Below are positions 53,123 to 61,407 of a stretch of DNA of 64,000 nt, piece by piece. Numbering within the stretch: position 1 is the first letter of the stretch; the number at the start of each line of letters is the position of its first letter. The DNA is from Dehalococcoidia bacterium (lineage in GTDB: Bacteria > Chloroflexota > Dehalococcoidia > Lucifugimonadales > GCA-002694895). Position numbers and translations under genes: made by a program. The DNA lies in assembly GCA_029936815.1 (NCBI GenBank), contig JAPYRX010000002.1, forward strand, positions 62,001 through 126,000. The letters run 5' to 3'. The notes beneath the pieces are model-generated. The model did no database searches. It had not been told where the DNA came from and saw only the letters and a program-made list of their open reading frames with translations.

Positions 53123-54682
53123 GTGAACATTTATGATTTGTTAGATATAACTGCGTCAATATGCCCTGATCGTGAAGGGTTTGTATATAAAGATAAATCT
53201 TTATCCTTTACAGAACTTAGAGATGAAGTGCTAACTCTTTCTCAATCTTTAATAAATTTGGGATTAAAAACTGGAGATAGAGTTTTTTATTTTCATACAA
53301 ATACAATTCGTTGGATAACTATAACGCTTGCTTGTGCCAGAATCGGAGTAGTTCTTGTCCCTATTAATTACAGATCTAATCCTGAAGAATTAAGTTTCAT
53401 GTTAGAAGATAGTACTCCCAAAATCATATTTGCTGGAACGCGTTATCATAAATTAATATCTTCAGCAATTAATAAAATAAGTGCTTCTATTATAAATGTA
53501 AACATAGAAGGAGAATTATCAGATGGATGGATAGATTATAAAACTTTAGTTATCAATTCTGATGTAAATGAAATTGAAATACCGGACAATGACAATAATA
53601 TGGCATTATTAGTATATACAGCTGGAACGACGAATACACCAAAAGCTGTGATGTTAAATCATTCAAGTTTTTGTGAGTTTGCTTTGAATAATTTAAACCC
53701 TGCTGATCCGGAATTTATAGAAATTAACCTTTTATCGGTGCCCTTATATCATGTCGCAGGTATACAGACACTAATTTCTGGAATATATTCCGGAAGAACA
53801 ACTGTTATACAAGATCAGTTTGATGCTTTAGATTGGATGGAATTGGTACAAAAACATAAAGTTAATCGAGTTATGGTTGTACCTACTATGATAAAACAAA
53901 TTATTGATAATCAATATTTTGAAAACTATAATTTTAATTCATTAAAAGTTATAACATATGGCGCAGCTCCAATGCCAATTAGTGTTTTAGTAGAAGCTAT
54001 TCGGAAATTTGATAATGCTAATTTCATCAATGCATTTGGTCAAACAGAGACTGCATCTACAATAACTTCTCTAGGACCTGAAGATCATAAAATTGAAGGT
54101 ACTGATGAAGAAAAAGAATTAAAACTAAAAAGATTATCTTCTATTGGGAAACCATTACCTGATGTAGAAGTTAAAATTGTTAATGAAAACGAAGAAGAAG
54201 TTAAGCCTATGATTATAGGAGAAATAATTGCTAAAGGTGTGAGGATAATGTCGGGTTATTGGAATAATGATGAAGCTACGAAGTCAGTACTGAAAAATGG
54301 TTGGCTTTATACGGGTGATTTAGGATATATTGATTTAGATGGATATATATTTTTATCAGGCAGGGAAAAGGATTTTATTAAGCGTGGAGGAGAGATGATT
54401 TCACCTGAAGAAATTGAACAAATATTATATAGACACAATAGTGTTGACGAAGTTGCGGTAATAGGATTACCAGATGATCAATGGGGAGAAGTAGTTACAG
54501 CAGTTATAGTAACTAAGTCAGGAATTGATATAACTGAAAATGAAATAACTGATTATTGCAAAGATAAATTGTCTAGTTATAAGAGACCTGAAAAAATTAT
54601 TTTTGAAAATTATTTACCTAGAAATTCTATGGGGAAAATTCTCAAAAAAGATTTGAGAAAAAAGTATTCTGATTTATTCTGA
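53123..54682 (+). CDS. AMP-forming acyl-CoA synthetase
   Basis: 519 residues of the ANL superfamily. P-loop-type LLVYTAGTTNTPKAVMLNHSS (TAGTT in place of the usual TSGTT), INAFGQTETAS, GWLYTGDLGYIDLDGYIFLSGREKDFIKRGGEMISPEEIE, and the C-terminal lysine in PRNSMGKILKKDLRKKY. It activates a carboxylic acid to its CoA thioester via an adenylate; chain type unknown. GTG start with AAGGTGA 5 bases upstream. Last of the kinase-crotonase-crotonase-ligase operon, overlapping serS convergently by 9 bases. Confidence 0.9.
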   Translation: MNIYDLLDITASICPDREGFVYKDKSLSFTELRDEVLTLSQSLINLGLKTGDRVFYFHTNTIRWITITLACARIGVVLVPINYRSNPEELSFMLEDSTPKIIFAGTRYHKLISSAINKISASIINVNIEGELSDGWIDYKTLVINSDVNEIEIPDNDNNMALLVYTAGTTNTPKAVMLNHSSFCEFALNNLNPADPEFIEINLLSVPLYHVAGIQTLISGIYSGRTTVIQDQFDALDWMELVQKHKVNRVMVVPTMIKQIIDNQYFENYNFNSLKVITYGAAPMPISVLVEAIRKFDNANFINAFGQTETASTITSLGPEDHKIEGTDEEKELKLKRLSSIGKPLPDVEVKIVNENEEEVKPMIIGEIIAKGVRIMSGYWNNDEATKSVLKNGWLYTGDLGYIDLDGYIFLSGREKDFIKRGGEMISPEEIEQILYRHNSVDEVAVIGLPDDQWGEVVTAVIVTKSGIDITENEITDYCKDKLSSYKRPEKIIFENYLPRNSMGKILKKDLRKKYSDLF

Positions 54683-55939
54683 AATTATTTTTTTAAAATT
54701 AGTATACTTCCATAAAGTTTCTGGTATATCAATACTTAAGTCTTCATTTTGAAAAGATTCAAGGATAGCAATTATTATCCTTGGTAACGCAAGTCCTGAT
54801 CCATTTAAAGTATGTAAGTATTCTGTTTTAGATTTGGCAGTTTTTTTGTATCTTATGTTAGCTCTTCTACTTTGGAAATCTGTACAATTTGATACTGAAC
54901 TAACTTCTAACCATTCTTTTGACCCAGGAGACCACACTTCAATATCATAGGTTTTATTTGCGCAAAATCCAAGATCTCCAGTACAAAGTAATTTCACTCT
55001 ATAAGTTAGGCCTAGTTTTTTACATAAATTAATACATGTTTCTAACATGGATTCCAACGTTAAATTTGATTTATCCGGTTCAACATATTGATATAATTCA
55101 ACTTTTTCAAATTGATGAACTCTTTTAATTCCTCTTGTATCTTTACCTGCTGCTGCTTTTTCATTTCTGTAACAAGGAGTTTGCGCTACTATTTTTATTG
55201 GTAATTGATCAGAATGTAATATTTCGTTGCTGTATATATTTGTAATAGGAACTTCTGCTGTTGGAATTAACCATAGTTTTGATTCTTGATCACTGAACAT
55301 TGTGCCCTTAAATTTTGGTAATTGTCCAGCACCTCTAACAACAGATTCTTTTACAAGGTTTGGTAAATAATATTCTTCGTAATCATTATCTAAGTGATGA
55401 TCAAGCATCCAATTTATTAACGCTCTTTGTAATTGTGCAGCCTTATTCTTGAGAATATAAAATCTTGATCCTGATAATTTTACTCCTCTTTCAAAATCTA
55501 TCAAATCTAGTTTTGAAGCTATATCCCAATGAGGCAATGGCGTGAATTTATCATTATCTTTATAATTTTCAGAAAATATAATTTCATTAAAGTCTTCGTT
55601 TTTACCTAATGGCACTTCTGAAGATGGAATGTTAGGTATAGTCAAAAGTATAGAAGTAAGCCTTTTGTTTATTTCACTTAATTTACTCTCATCAGATTTT
55701 ATTTTATCTCCTAATTCTCTCATTTCACGAATAATGATCTCAGGCTTATCTTGCATTTGACTTAATTCTTTCGAAGTTTTGTTTCTATTAGATCTTGATG
55801 AGTCTATATGTTCAATTAATTGCCTTCTTTCCATGTCTAGTTTGTATACATTGTCTAAATCTGATTTATCAACATTTCTGTTAATAAGGGCATTAATTGT
55901 ATTTTTATCTTTATTTCTTAGCAGTTCAATATTTAGCAT
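54674..55939 (-). CDS. serS: Seryl-tRNA synthetase
   Basis: Class II synthetase of 421 residues. The N-terminal coiled-coil arm (about 30-100) is followed by motif 2 KIVAQTPCYRNEKAAAGKDTRGIKRVHQFEKVE and motif 3 LHTLNGSGLALPRIIIAILE; LIPTAEVPITN is present. It charges tRNA-Ser such as the one at 4736. AGGA precedes the ATG. It follows the SelA-like gene on the same strand after 21 bases. Confidence 0.97.
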   Translation of the reverse strand: MLNIELLRNKDKNTINALINRNVDKSDLDNVYKLDMERRQLIEHIDSSRSNRNKTSKELSQMQDKPEIIIREMRELGDKIKSDESKLSEINKRLTSILLTIPNIPSSEVPLGKNEDFNEIIFSENYKDNDKFTPLPHWDIASKLDLIDFERGVKLSGSRFYILKNKAAQLQRALINWMLDHHLDNDYEEYYLPNLVKESVVRGAGQLPKFKGTMFSDQESKLWLIPTAEVPITNIYSNEILHSDQLPIKIVAQTPCYRNEKAAAGKDTRGIKRVHQFEKVELYQYVEPDKSNLTLESMLETCINLCKKLGLTYRVKLLCTGDLGFCANKTYDIEVWSPGSKEWLEVSSVSNCTDFQSRRANIRYKKTAKSKTEYLHTLNGSGLALPRIIIAILESFQNEDLSIDIPETLWKYTNFKKIISE

Positions 55940-55960
55940 TTCAATCCTGTTTTTATTAAA

Positions 55961-57094
55961 TCACTTTGATAATTCTATTATGTTGCTCAACTTCTCAGCA
56001 ATAGTATTGATATCATTTTCATTTACTTCGCCCATGCGGAATATTAAGGATTTAGAGTCATTTCCTCTGGCCCAAATACTTGGATTACCAGATTCTAATT
56101 CTTTGGAAATATCTAATGCATTAATATGATTGTTAAATGTAATATTTAACCCTACTGTAGTCCCTGATATTTCAGGTTCTGAAACTATAATATGTGGAAT
56201 TGGACGTATTAATTTAGTTAATATTAAAGCTTTTTTTTCAGCTTCTTCCATGCGTTCCTCATGATTCATTGTTAACCAAGTTTTTAAAGCTACATAAACT
56301 GCAACAACATCTTCTTTATCCATTTTCATGGATCTACCTATAGTTCTCAATTTTCCGAATTCAAATCCGATAAAACTATGCATTTTTGCAGCATCTATGA
56401 TCTCAGACTTTCCTACAACCATGCCAGTTCCATTAAGAGCACCAAAATACTTGGCACCGTAGGCTACTGCATCAGCCCCCATTTTAGTAAATTTTGACAG
56501 TTTGTCAGTAGGATAAACCTGTCCTGCAGCATCTACTATTACGTAAATATTGTGATCTTTTGCAATTTTGATTATTGTCTCTAGATCTAATGCTTTAGTA
56601 TGATCTCCAGAAGAATTAACGCTTTTTCCACCAGGTAAATAATGAATAGCTAATGTATTTTGATTAATTGCATTTGTTATATGTTCAATTGTGGTTTTTT
56701 CTTTTAATCCAACTTCTATTAATTTTGCCCCAGCAACTTCGATTGCTTTATCATAAGGGACTCTTAATTGAGTTTGGATTATAACTTCATTTTTCATTCC
56801 TGAAGTATCAGGTATTTGCTCAATTAAATTCTTGTTTTTACCTGTCATTGCTCCTGCTGTAGCAAGTGTTAGACCTGAAGCTGCTCCAGGTGTAATCAAA
56901 GCAGATTCGCATCCGATAAGATCTGCAATTAAAGAATTACAAGTAATTGTTAAATCTTCCATGCTTACATAATTATTAGAAGCTGATTCTATAGCTTCTT
57001 TTACTTTACCTGAGGGTGTATTACCTCCAAGAACAGTCGAGTTTCCTAGGCAATTAATAATCTTTTTTACTCCGATTTCATTATATATATCCAT
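55961..57094 (-). CDS. SelA-like PLP-dependent enzyme, copy 2
   Basis: 377 residues from the ATG at 57094 (MDIYNEIGVKKIINCLGNS), with AAGGA 7 bases upstream; the track start adds nine unconserved residues. GVKKIINCLGNSTVLGG, ITPGAASGLTLATAGAMTG, YVIVDAAGQVYP and VAYGAKYFGALNGTGMVVGK parallel the copy at 31610, the last with the PLP lysine position. Same family as DgaE and SelA-like lyases, diverged enough to have another substrate. No SelA tRNA-binding domain. Divergent from an ACMSD-like amidohydrolase. Confidence 0.8.
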   Translation of the reverse strand: MDIYNEIGVKKIINCLGNSTVLGGNTPSGKVKEAIESASNNYVSMEDLTITCNSLIADLIGCESALITPGAASGLTLATAGAMTGKNKNLIEQIPDTSGMKNEVIIQTQLRVPYDKAIEVAGAKLIEVGLKEKTTIEHITNAINQNTLAIHYLPGGKSVNSSGDHTKALDLETIIKIAKDHNIYVIVDAAGQVYPTDKLSKFTKMGADAVAYGAKYFGALNGTGMVVGKSEIIDAAKMHSFIGFEFGKLRTIGRSMKMDKEDVVAVYVALKTWLTMNHEERMEEAEKKALILTKLIRPIPHIIVSEPEISGTTVGLNITFNNHINALDISKELESGNPSIWARGNDSKSLIFRMGEVNENDINTIAEKLSNIIELSK

Positions 57095-57167
57095 TTTTAT
57101 TCCTTGAAATAAATGTAACAATTTTAGTTATACTTAATATAATTAAATATATTTAAATTATATTACT

Positions 57168-58010
57168 ATGAATATAGTCGATGTACATACACATTTTTTT
57201 CCTAAAGAGATGAACTTGAACAGGTCTAAATTTTGTAAATTAGATAAAAATTTTAACCTGCTGTATTCTGATGAAAAAATTAATATTCCTACTGAAAATG
57301 AATTGTTAGAAATAATAAATAAATTTCCAAGTATAAAATTGGTAGTGCAAAGTATAAGTTATATTGATTACGAATTATCTAAGTATACTAATGATTTTTT
57401 ACTTGAATTATCCAAAAACTATGATCAAATAAAAGTATTTGGATCAATAAATACGAATTGGGGAACGGATAAATGTATTGAAGAAATAAATAGAATAAAT
57501 CAATTAGGTGCAAAAGGAATTGGCGAATTACATCCTGATATACAAGGTTTTGATATTTTGGATTTCAACGCATTTGATCCAATTGTTGAGAATTTAATTT
57601 CTAATAATATGTTAATCAACTTTCATTCTTCAGAACCAGTGGGACATGATTATAAGGGAAAAGGTAAAATGCTCCCTGATATATTATATAAATTTGCTTT
57701 GAATTATAAGAAATTAAAAATTATATATTCACATTTGGGTGGAGGTCTACCTATTTATTACTTGATGCCAGAAATCATAAGAGATTTAAATAATGTCTAT
57801 TATGATACTGCAGCATTAGATTTTTTATACGATCCTAAAATTGTCAAAATTTTCCACGAAATAATTGGAGAAGATAAAATCTTATTTGGTAGCGATTATG
57901 GATTGATAGAAATTGATAGAGCTATAAATAGTATATTGCAATTAGATATAGATTCAAAAGCTAAAGAGAATATTTTATCTAATAACGCATTAAAATTATT
58001 ATCTTGGTAA
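57168..58010 (+). CDS. Amidohydrolase-2 family protein (ACMSD-like)
   Basis: 280 residues. VDVHTHFFPKEMN is the metal HxH at the N-terminus; GELHPDIQGFD, MLINFHSSEP, IYSHLGGGLPIYY and ILFGSDYGLIEIDRAI give the remaining metal and catalytic residues of the PF04909 family, which includes decarboxylases such as ACMSD and hydrolases of lactones. Cytosolic. No ribosome site; TATATT close to the ATG suggests a very short leader. Reaction not resolved. Confidence 0.85.
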   Translation: MNIVDVHTHFFPKEMNLNRSKFCKLDKNFNLLYSDEKINIPTENELLEIINKFPSIKLVVQSISYIDYELSKYTNDFLLELSKNYDQIKVFGSINTNWGTDKCIEEINRINQLGAKGIGELHPDIQGFDILDFNAFDPIVENLISNNMLINFHSSEPVGHDYKGKGKMLPDILYKFALNYKKLKIIYSHLGGGLPIYYLMPEIIRDLNNVYYDTAALDFLYDPKIVKIFHEIIGEDKILFGSDYGLIEIDRAINSILQLDIDSKAKENILSNNALKLLSW

Positions 58011-58032
58011 TTATACTTAATTAGAATATAAT
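58004..58032 (+). promoter_or_regulatory. Promoter of the zinc-ribbon gene
   Basis: TTGGTA, a 17-base spacer, then TATAAT, with the -35 overlapping the stop of the upstream amidohydrolase. Start predicted near 58039, giving a leader of about 32 bases with a strong GGAGG. Confidence 0.65.
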
Positions 58033-58070
58033 ATTGGTATTAATTAATAAGTAAGTGCGGAGGATTGAAA

Positions 58071-58286
58071 ATGGCAGAAGAAACTAATTTCCCTAATTGT
58101 ATGAAATGTAATAAAGGTAAACTATTACCTTTCTCAGATTTTGGTAATCATGGAGCGCCTATTCATTATAAGGCTTGGGTTTGTAATGTCCCTGATTGTG
58201 GTTATAATTTAAAGATAAGAAATGGAGATGTTTATATTGACGAACCCATCGCTAGTGGTGAATCTCACGAACCTCGGGTACGTTAA
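58071..58286 (+). CDS. Small zinc-ribbon protein of unknown function
   Basis: 71 residues. CMKCNKGKLLPFSD then CNVPDCGYNLKIRNGDVYI gives paired cysteines (CxxC and CxxxxC), a zinc-ribbon plan. The C-terminus is acidic (EPIASGESHEP). It has its own promoter and a consensus GGAGG 7 bases before the ATG at 58071, the best ribosome site in the window, suggesting high expression. The track TTG at 58065 is too near that site. Not recognised beyond the ribbon. Confidence 0.8.
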   Translation: MAEETNFPNCMKCNKGKLLPFSDFGNHGAPIHYKAWVCNVPDCGYNLKIRNGDVYIDEPIASGESHEPRVR

Positions 58287-58298
58287 GATATATAAATT

Positions 58299-59078
58299 TT
58301 GAAATTTTCTCAGATATTTTTAAAGTATCGAATTTTTGAGTTTACAGGTCTATCTTTTGTACTTTTATCAATACTATTATATGGATTTATAAAGTTTTCT
58401 GATAGTGAAATAAACAGTTTAAATAATCAATCAAACATAAATGAAATAAATACTGATGAAATAAATGATTCGAATTTGCAAAATAATTTGAATCATATAA
58501 GTATTATCGGTTCGCAAAATGATTCAAATAATACCATTATAAATCAGTCTGAATTTAATGATTCTCCTTACACTAAACTCCCAACAAACTTTAAACTTTA
58601 CAAAAAATCGATTTTAGATTTTTTAGATGATAATACACCTTTGTCTATATCAATTAAAGAAATAGGATTGAACTCAGATATAAAAGCACTCGAAATAATA
58701 GATTTGAAAGATGCTACGTCTTATGAAACACCTAAAAATATAGTAGGACACATCCCTCAAAGTTATAAACCAGGAGAAAAAGGAAAATCTTGGTATTTTG
58801 GCCATTTGGAAAGTTTTATTAAAAAAGAAGGCAATGTATTTCATATGCTTCCTAAAATTCCAGGATTAATGAAAACAGATCCTTATTTATACATTCATAT
58901 CAAGACGAATTCAAGAACATATGTTTACCATATATATAAAACGGAAGTAGTTCCGCGAAATGATTTAGTACTTGAAATTGAATCTGATATTTCTGAAGTA
59001 ATTCTTGTTACATGCGTTCCTAGTTTTCTTTATCATTCAAGATTGTTGGTACATTCTAAATTAATAGGAACTTATTAA
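58299..59078 (+). CDS. Sortase-family transpeptidase
   Basis: 259 residues. An N-terminal membrane helix (~15-31, LSFVLLSILLYGFI) is followed by a long Asn/Ser-rich linker (~35-90) and a C-terminal sortase domain: His169 in SWYFGHLESF, Cys239 in VILVTCVPSF, and Arg248 in YHSRLLVHSKL form the expected His-Cys-Arg set. It should work outside the membrane, joining sorted proteins to the envelope or to each other. No LPxTG-type substrate was noticed in the window. TTG start with no ribosome site, 12 bases after the zinc-ribbon gene, probably co-transcribed. Confidence 0.87.
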   Translation: MKFSQIFLKYRIFEFTGLSFVLLSILLYGFIKFSDSEINSLNNQSNINEINTDEINDSNLQNNLNHISIIGSQNDSNNTIINQSEFNDSPYTKLPTNFKLYKKSILDFLDDNTPLSISIKEIGLNSDIKALEIIDLKDATSYETPKNIVGHIPQSYKPGEKGKSWYFGHLESFIKKEGNVFHMLPKIPGLMKTDPYLYIHIKTNSRTYVYHIYKTEVVPRNDLVLEIESDISEVILVTCVPSFLYHSRLLVHSKLIGTY

Positions 59079-59911
59079 AATAATTTATGCAATCTATCTA
59101 AAATAGAACTATTAACTTCTAATTCAAAACTATCTACTTTATAAGATGAAGTAGCTGTTATTCCGTCTACTCCTCCCGCATCTACAAAGTCTTTAATTAA
59201 TTTTTCGTCTTCCAAAATAGAAGGTAGGAGGGGTTTGTTTGTAATTTTAGATAATCCTGCAACCAATCCATATCCTCCCCAATTTGATGTACTTGCTGGG
59301 ATTAATATATCTGTTTCAGTAATACATGGAGGATTAGATAATTTTTCAGAGTTTTTTATTATATGAGTTAAATTACCCATACCAATTTCGTTTCCACCAT
59401 CTCCTATTCCTATACTAGGAATATTATGATTAAGCAAAAGGTCAGCTTTAGAGTTAAATTCCCCGATTTTTTTACCTCTACTATTGAGGTAGTCACCATT
59501 AATTGTAGGGCCACATCTTTCAATTGATATGATTAGGTTAGGATTAATATCTTTAATCATTTTAGCTGCAGTTATTTTGCTTTCGTTACTATTTTGCATA
59601 GGAAAAATTTCAAGCTTATCGTCTCCAGATAGTACTTGCCTTATAGGAGGTTCTGAAAATTCGTCAGTAACATAAGTTACATCATAATCTAATTTTTTTA
59701 GAGCATTCCCAATGGCTATAGCTCCAATTGGGCCGTCTGTTTCAGCAGCTCTAGCAGAAAGAATATAAAATCCAGTTAATATAATAACTTTATTTGGGTT
59801 TTTCAAGATTAATTCTGCTGCGTCTTCACAAACTGTATCTGAGATATGAGGTAATAACATAGATATTCCTCTTTTATCAAGATCTGATATGATATCTTTT
59901 ATTGTTTCCAT
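59075..59911 (-). CDS. D-glutamate cyclase C-terminal-like protein (DUF4392)
   Basis: 278 residues. TGFYILSARAAETDGPIGAIAIG, CGPTINGDYLNSRGKKI, SIGIGDGGNEIGMGNL and GGYGLVAGLSKIT fit the DUF4392 domain that forms the C-terminal half of mammalian D-glutamate cyclase (DGLUCY), which converts D-glutamate to 5-oxo-D-proline. AGGAGG lies 5 bases before the ATG. It follows the DUF1445 gene by 9 bases, so the two halves of DGLUCY are adjacent genes here. Overlaps the sortase gene convergently by 4 bases. Confidence 0.83.
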   Translation of the reverse strand: METIKDIISDLDKRGISMLLPHISDTVCEDAAELILKNPNKVIILTGFYILSARAAETDGPIGAIAIGNALKKLDYDVTYVTDEFSEPPIRQVLSGDDKLEIFPMQNSNESKITAAKMIKDINPNLIISIERCGPTINGDYLNSRGKKIGEFNSKADLLLNHNIPSIGIGDGGNEIGMGNLTHIIKNSEKLSNPPCITETDILIPASTSNWGGYGLVAGLSKITNKPLLPSILEDEKLIKDFVDAGGVDGITATSSYKVDSFELEVNSSILDRLHKLF

Positions 59912-59920
59912 GTTTTCCTC

Positions 59921-60715
59921 CTAAATTACTGCAATTGATTCATCTCTTGTGCTTGTGACAAACATATAACCAGGAGAATGGGTGATCATTATTGGTGGTT
60001 TTGATTGTAAAGCAACAGCTTGTGGCGTCACGCCACAAGCCCAAAAGACAGGGATTTCATCCTCTTTGATTTTTGATTTTTCCCCGAAATCTGGCAAGTT
60101 TATGTTTTTAATTCCTATTTCGGATGGATCTCCAATATGTATTGGAGCGCCATGTGTGCCCGGAAATCTGCTAGTTACCTGCACCGTTCTAACAAGATTT
60201 TCTTTGTTTATAGGCCTCATTGATACAACTGTTGGGCCACTAAATTTACCTGCAGGTTCAGTTTTGATATTCGTAATATACATGGGAACTGTTGTATCTT
60301 GTTCAATGTGTCTTAGAGATATGTCAGCATTTAACATTGCAGTTTCAAAAGTAAAACTACATCCAATCAAAAAAGATACTAGATTGTCATTCCAATAATC
60401 TATTATATTTTTTGTTTCAGATTTTAATTTCCCATTTTCATATATTCTGTAAAATGCGATATCAGTTCTTATATCTGCGCCTTTTGCAAGAATTTCAGGC
60501 TCAAATTTCCCAGGCTCTAGTACTTCTAGTACTGGGCAAGGTTTTGGATTTCTTTGGCAGAATAGAAGAAAGTCAAATGCATATTCTTTGGGCAATGTGA
60601 CCAAATTTGTTTGCAAATAACCAGGCGCAACACCTGCAGTGGATTTTAAATATTCGTCCTTACGTACCAAATTCCATAATTCTTTGGGTGTGTTAATTGT
60701 TTCTGTAATATTCAT
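59921..60715 (-). CDS. Putative hydro-lyase/D-glutamate cyclase N-terminal-like protein (DUF1445)
   Basis: 264 residues. STAGVAPGYLQTNLVTLPKEYAFDFLLFCQRNPKPCPVLEV is the DUF1445 hallmark; IRTDIAFYRIYENG, FLIGCSFTFETAML, VVSMRPI, RFPGTHGAPIHIGDP and FWACGVTPQAVAL follow, covering the full family. The first gene of a two-gene operon with the DUF4392 protein, matching the order of domains in mammalian DGLUCY. GAGG precedes the ATG by 6 bases. Enzyme activity is inferred from that parallel. Confidence 0.88.
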   Translation of the reverse strand: MNITETINTPKELWNLVRKDEYLKSTAGVAPGYLQTNLVTLPKEYAFDFLLFCQRNPKPCPVLEVLEPGKFEPEILAKGADIRTDIAFYRIYENGKLKSETKNIIDYWNDNLVSFLIGCSFTFETAMLNADISLRHIEQDTTVPMYITNIKTEPAGKFSGPTVVSMRPINKENLVRTVQVTSRFPGTHGAPIHIGDPSEIGIKNINLPDFGEKSKIKEDEIPVFWACGVTPQAVALQSKPPIMITHSPGYMFVTSTRDESIAVI

Positions 60716-60834
60716 GTTTACCTCTTAATACAATTGATCAACATTATTACAGTATATCAAACTTCTAATGCATTTAGATAATTTTATTCTAAAAAAAATT
60801 TAATATACGAAAAACTTTTAAATTAGTTCATTTT

Positions 60835-60864
60835 TTCACAGTTCAGAATAAAGTGAGATATAAA
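60835..60864 (+). promoter_or_regulatory. Possible promoter of the nuoEFG-like operon
   Basis: TTCACA, an 18-base spacer, then TATAAA, with a start near 60871. A second, weaker option lies closer (TTGAAG at 60903 with TATTAA near 60925), which would make a nearly leaderless message; nuoE has no ribosome site. Confidence 0.4.
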
Positions 60865-60877
60865 GGGTGGTAACAAA

Positions 60878-60893
60878 ATCAAACATGTGTGAT
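60878..60893 (+). promoter_or_regulatory. Palindrome, candidate operator
   Basis: ATCAAACATGTGTGAT is a near-perfect 16-base palindrome (only one central symmetric pair of positions fails), located just after the predicted start of the nuoE transcript. Its size and place fit a repressor or redox-sensor site; no regulator gene is adjacent. Confidence 0.35.
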
Positions 60894-60942
60894 ATTATCC
60901 GATTGAAGTAATTAATTATATTTATATTAATTTTATATTTGG

Positions 60943-61407
60943 ATGTTAGAAAAATATACCGATGACTATATTTTAAATATCATTGAAAACCAACATTGTA
61001 AGACTCATACAATGTTATCATCTTTGCTTACTGTTCAAGATGACATTGGTTATTTGCCTAAAAATTCGATAAATGTTGTTGCTGATTTCATGAATGTTTC
61101 AACTAATGATGTTTGGGGAGTTGCTTCTTTTTATCTGAATTTTAGATTTGATCCCCCAGGGAAATATAATGTTGAAATATGTTGGGGGCCCACTTGTCAT
61201 ATTGGTGGCGCATCTGAATTACAACAAATAGCACTAGAGAAACTTAATTTAGTTAATCAAGGCGACACTGAGGATGGTAAAGTTTCACTCAAATTTAATA
61301 CATGTTTGGGAGCATGTCCTCAAGCACCTCTGATTAGTGTTAATCATAAATTACATGGAAAAATGGATGTTAAAAAATTCTCGAAAATATTGGATAAATT
61401 AAATTGA
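60943..61407 (+). CDS. nuoE: NuoE-like [2Fe-2S] thioredoxin-fold subunit
   Basis: 154 residues. LLTVQDDIGYLPKNSINVVADFM and VWGVASFYLNFRF are typical of the 24-kDa subunit; the 2Fe-2S ligands are CWGPTCHIGGA and CLGACPQAP. It transfers electrons alongside NuoF in complex I, NAD-linked formate dehydrogenases or hydrogenases. ATG without ribosome site. The nuoF TTG overlaps its TGA. Confidence 0.93.
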   Translation: MLEKYTDDYILNIIENQHCKTHTMLSSLLTVQDDIGYLPKNSINVVADFMNVSTNDVWGVASFYLNFRFDPPGKYNVEICWGPTCHIGGASELQQIALEKLNLVNQGDTEDGKVSLKFNTCLGACPQAPLISVNHKLHGKMDVKKFSKILDKLN

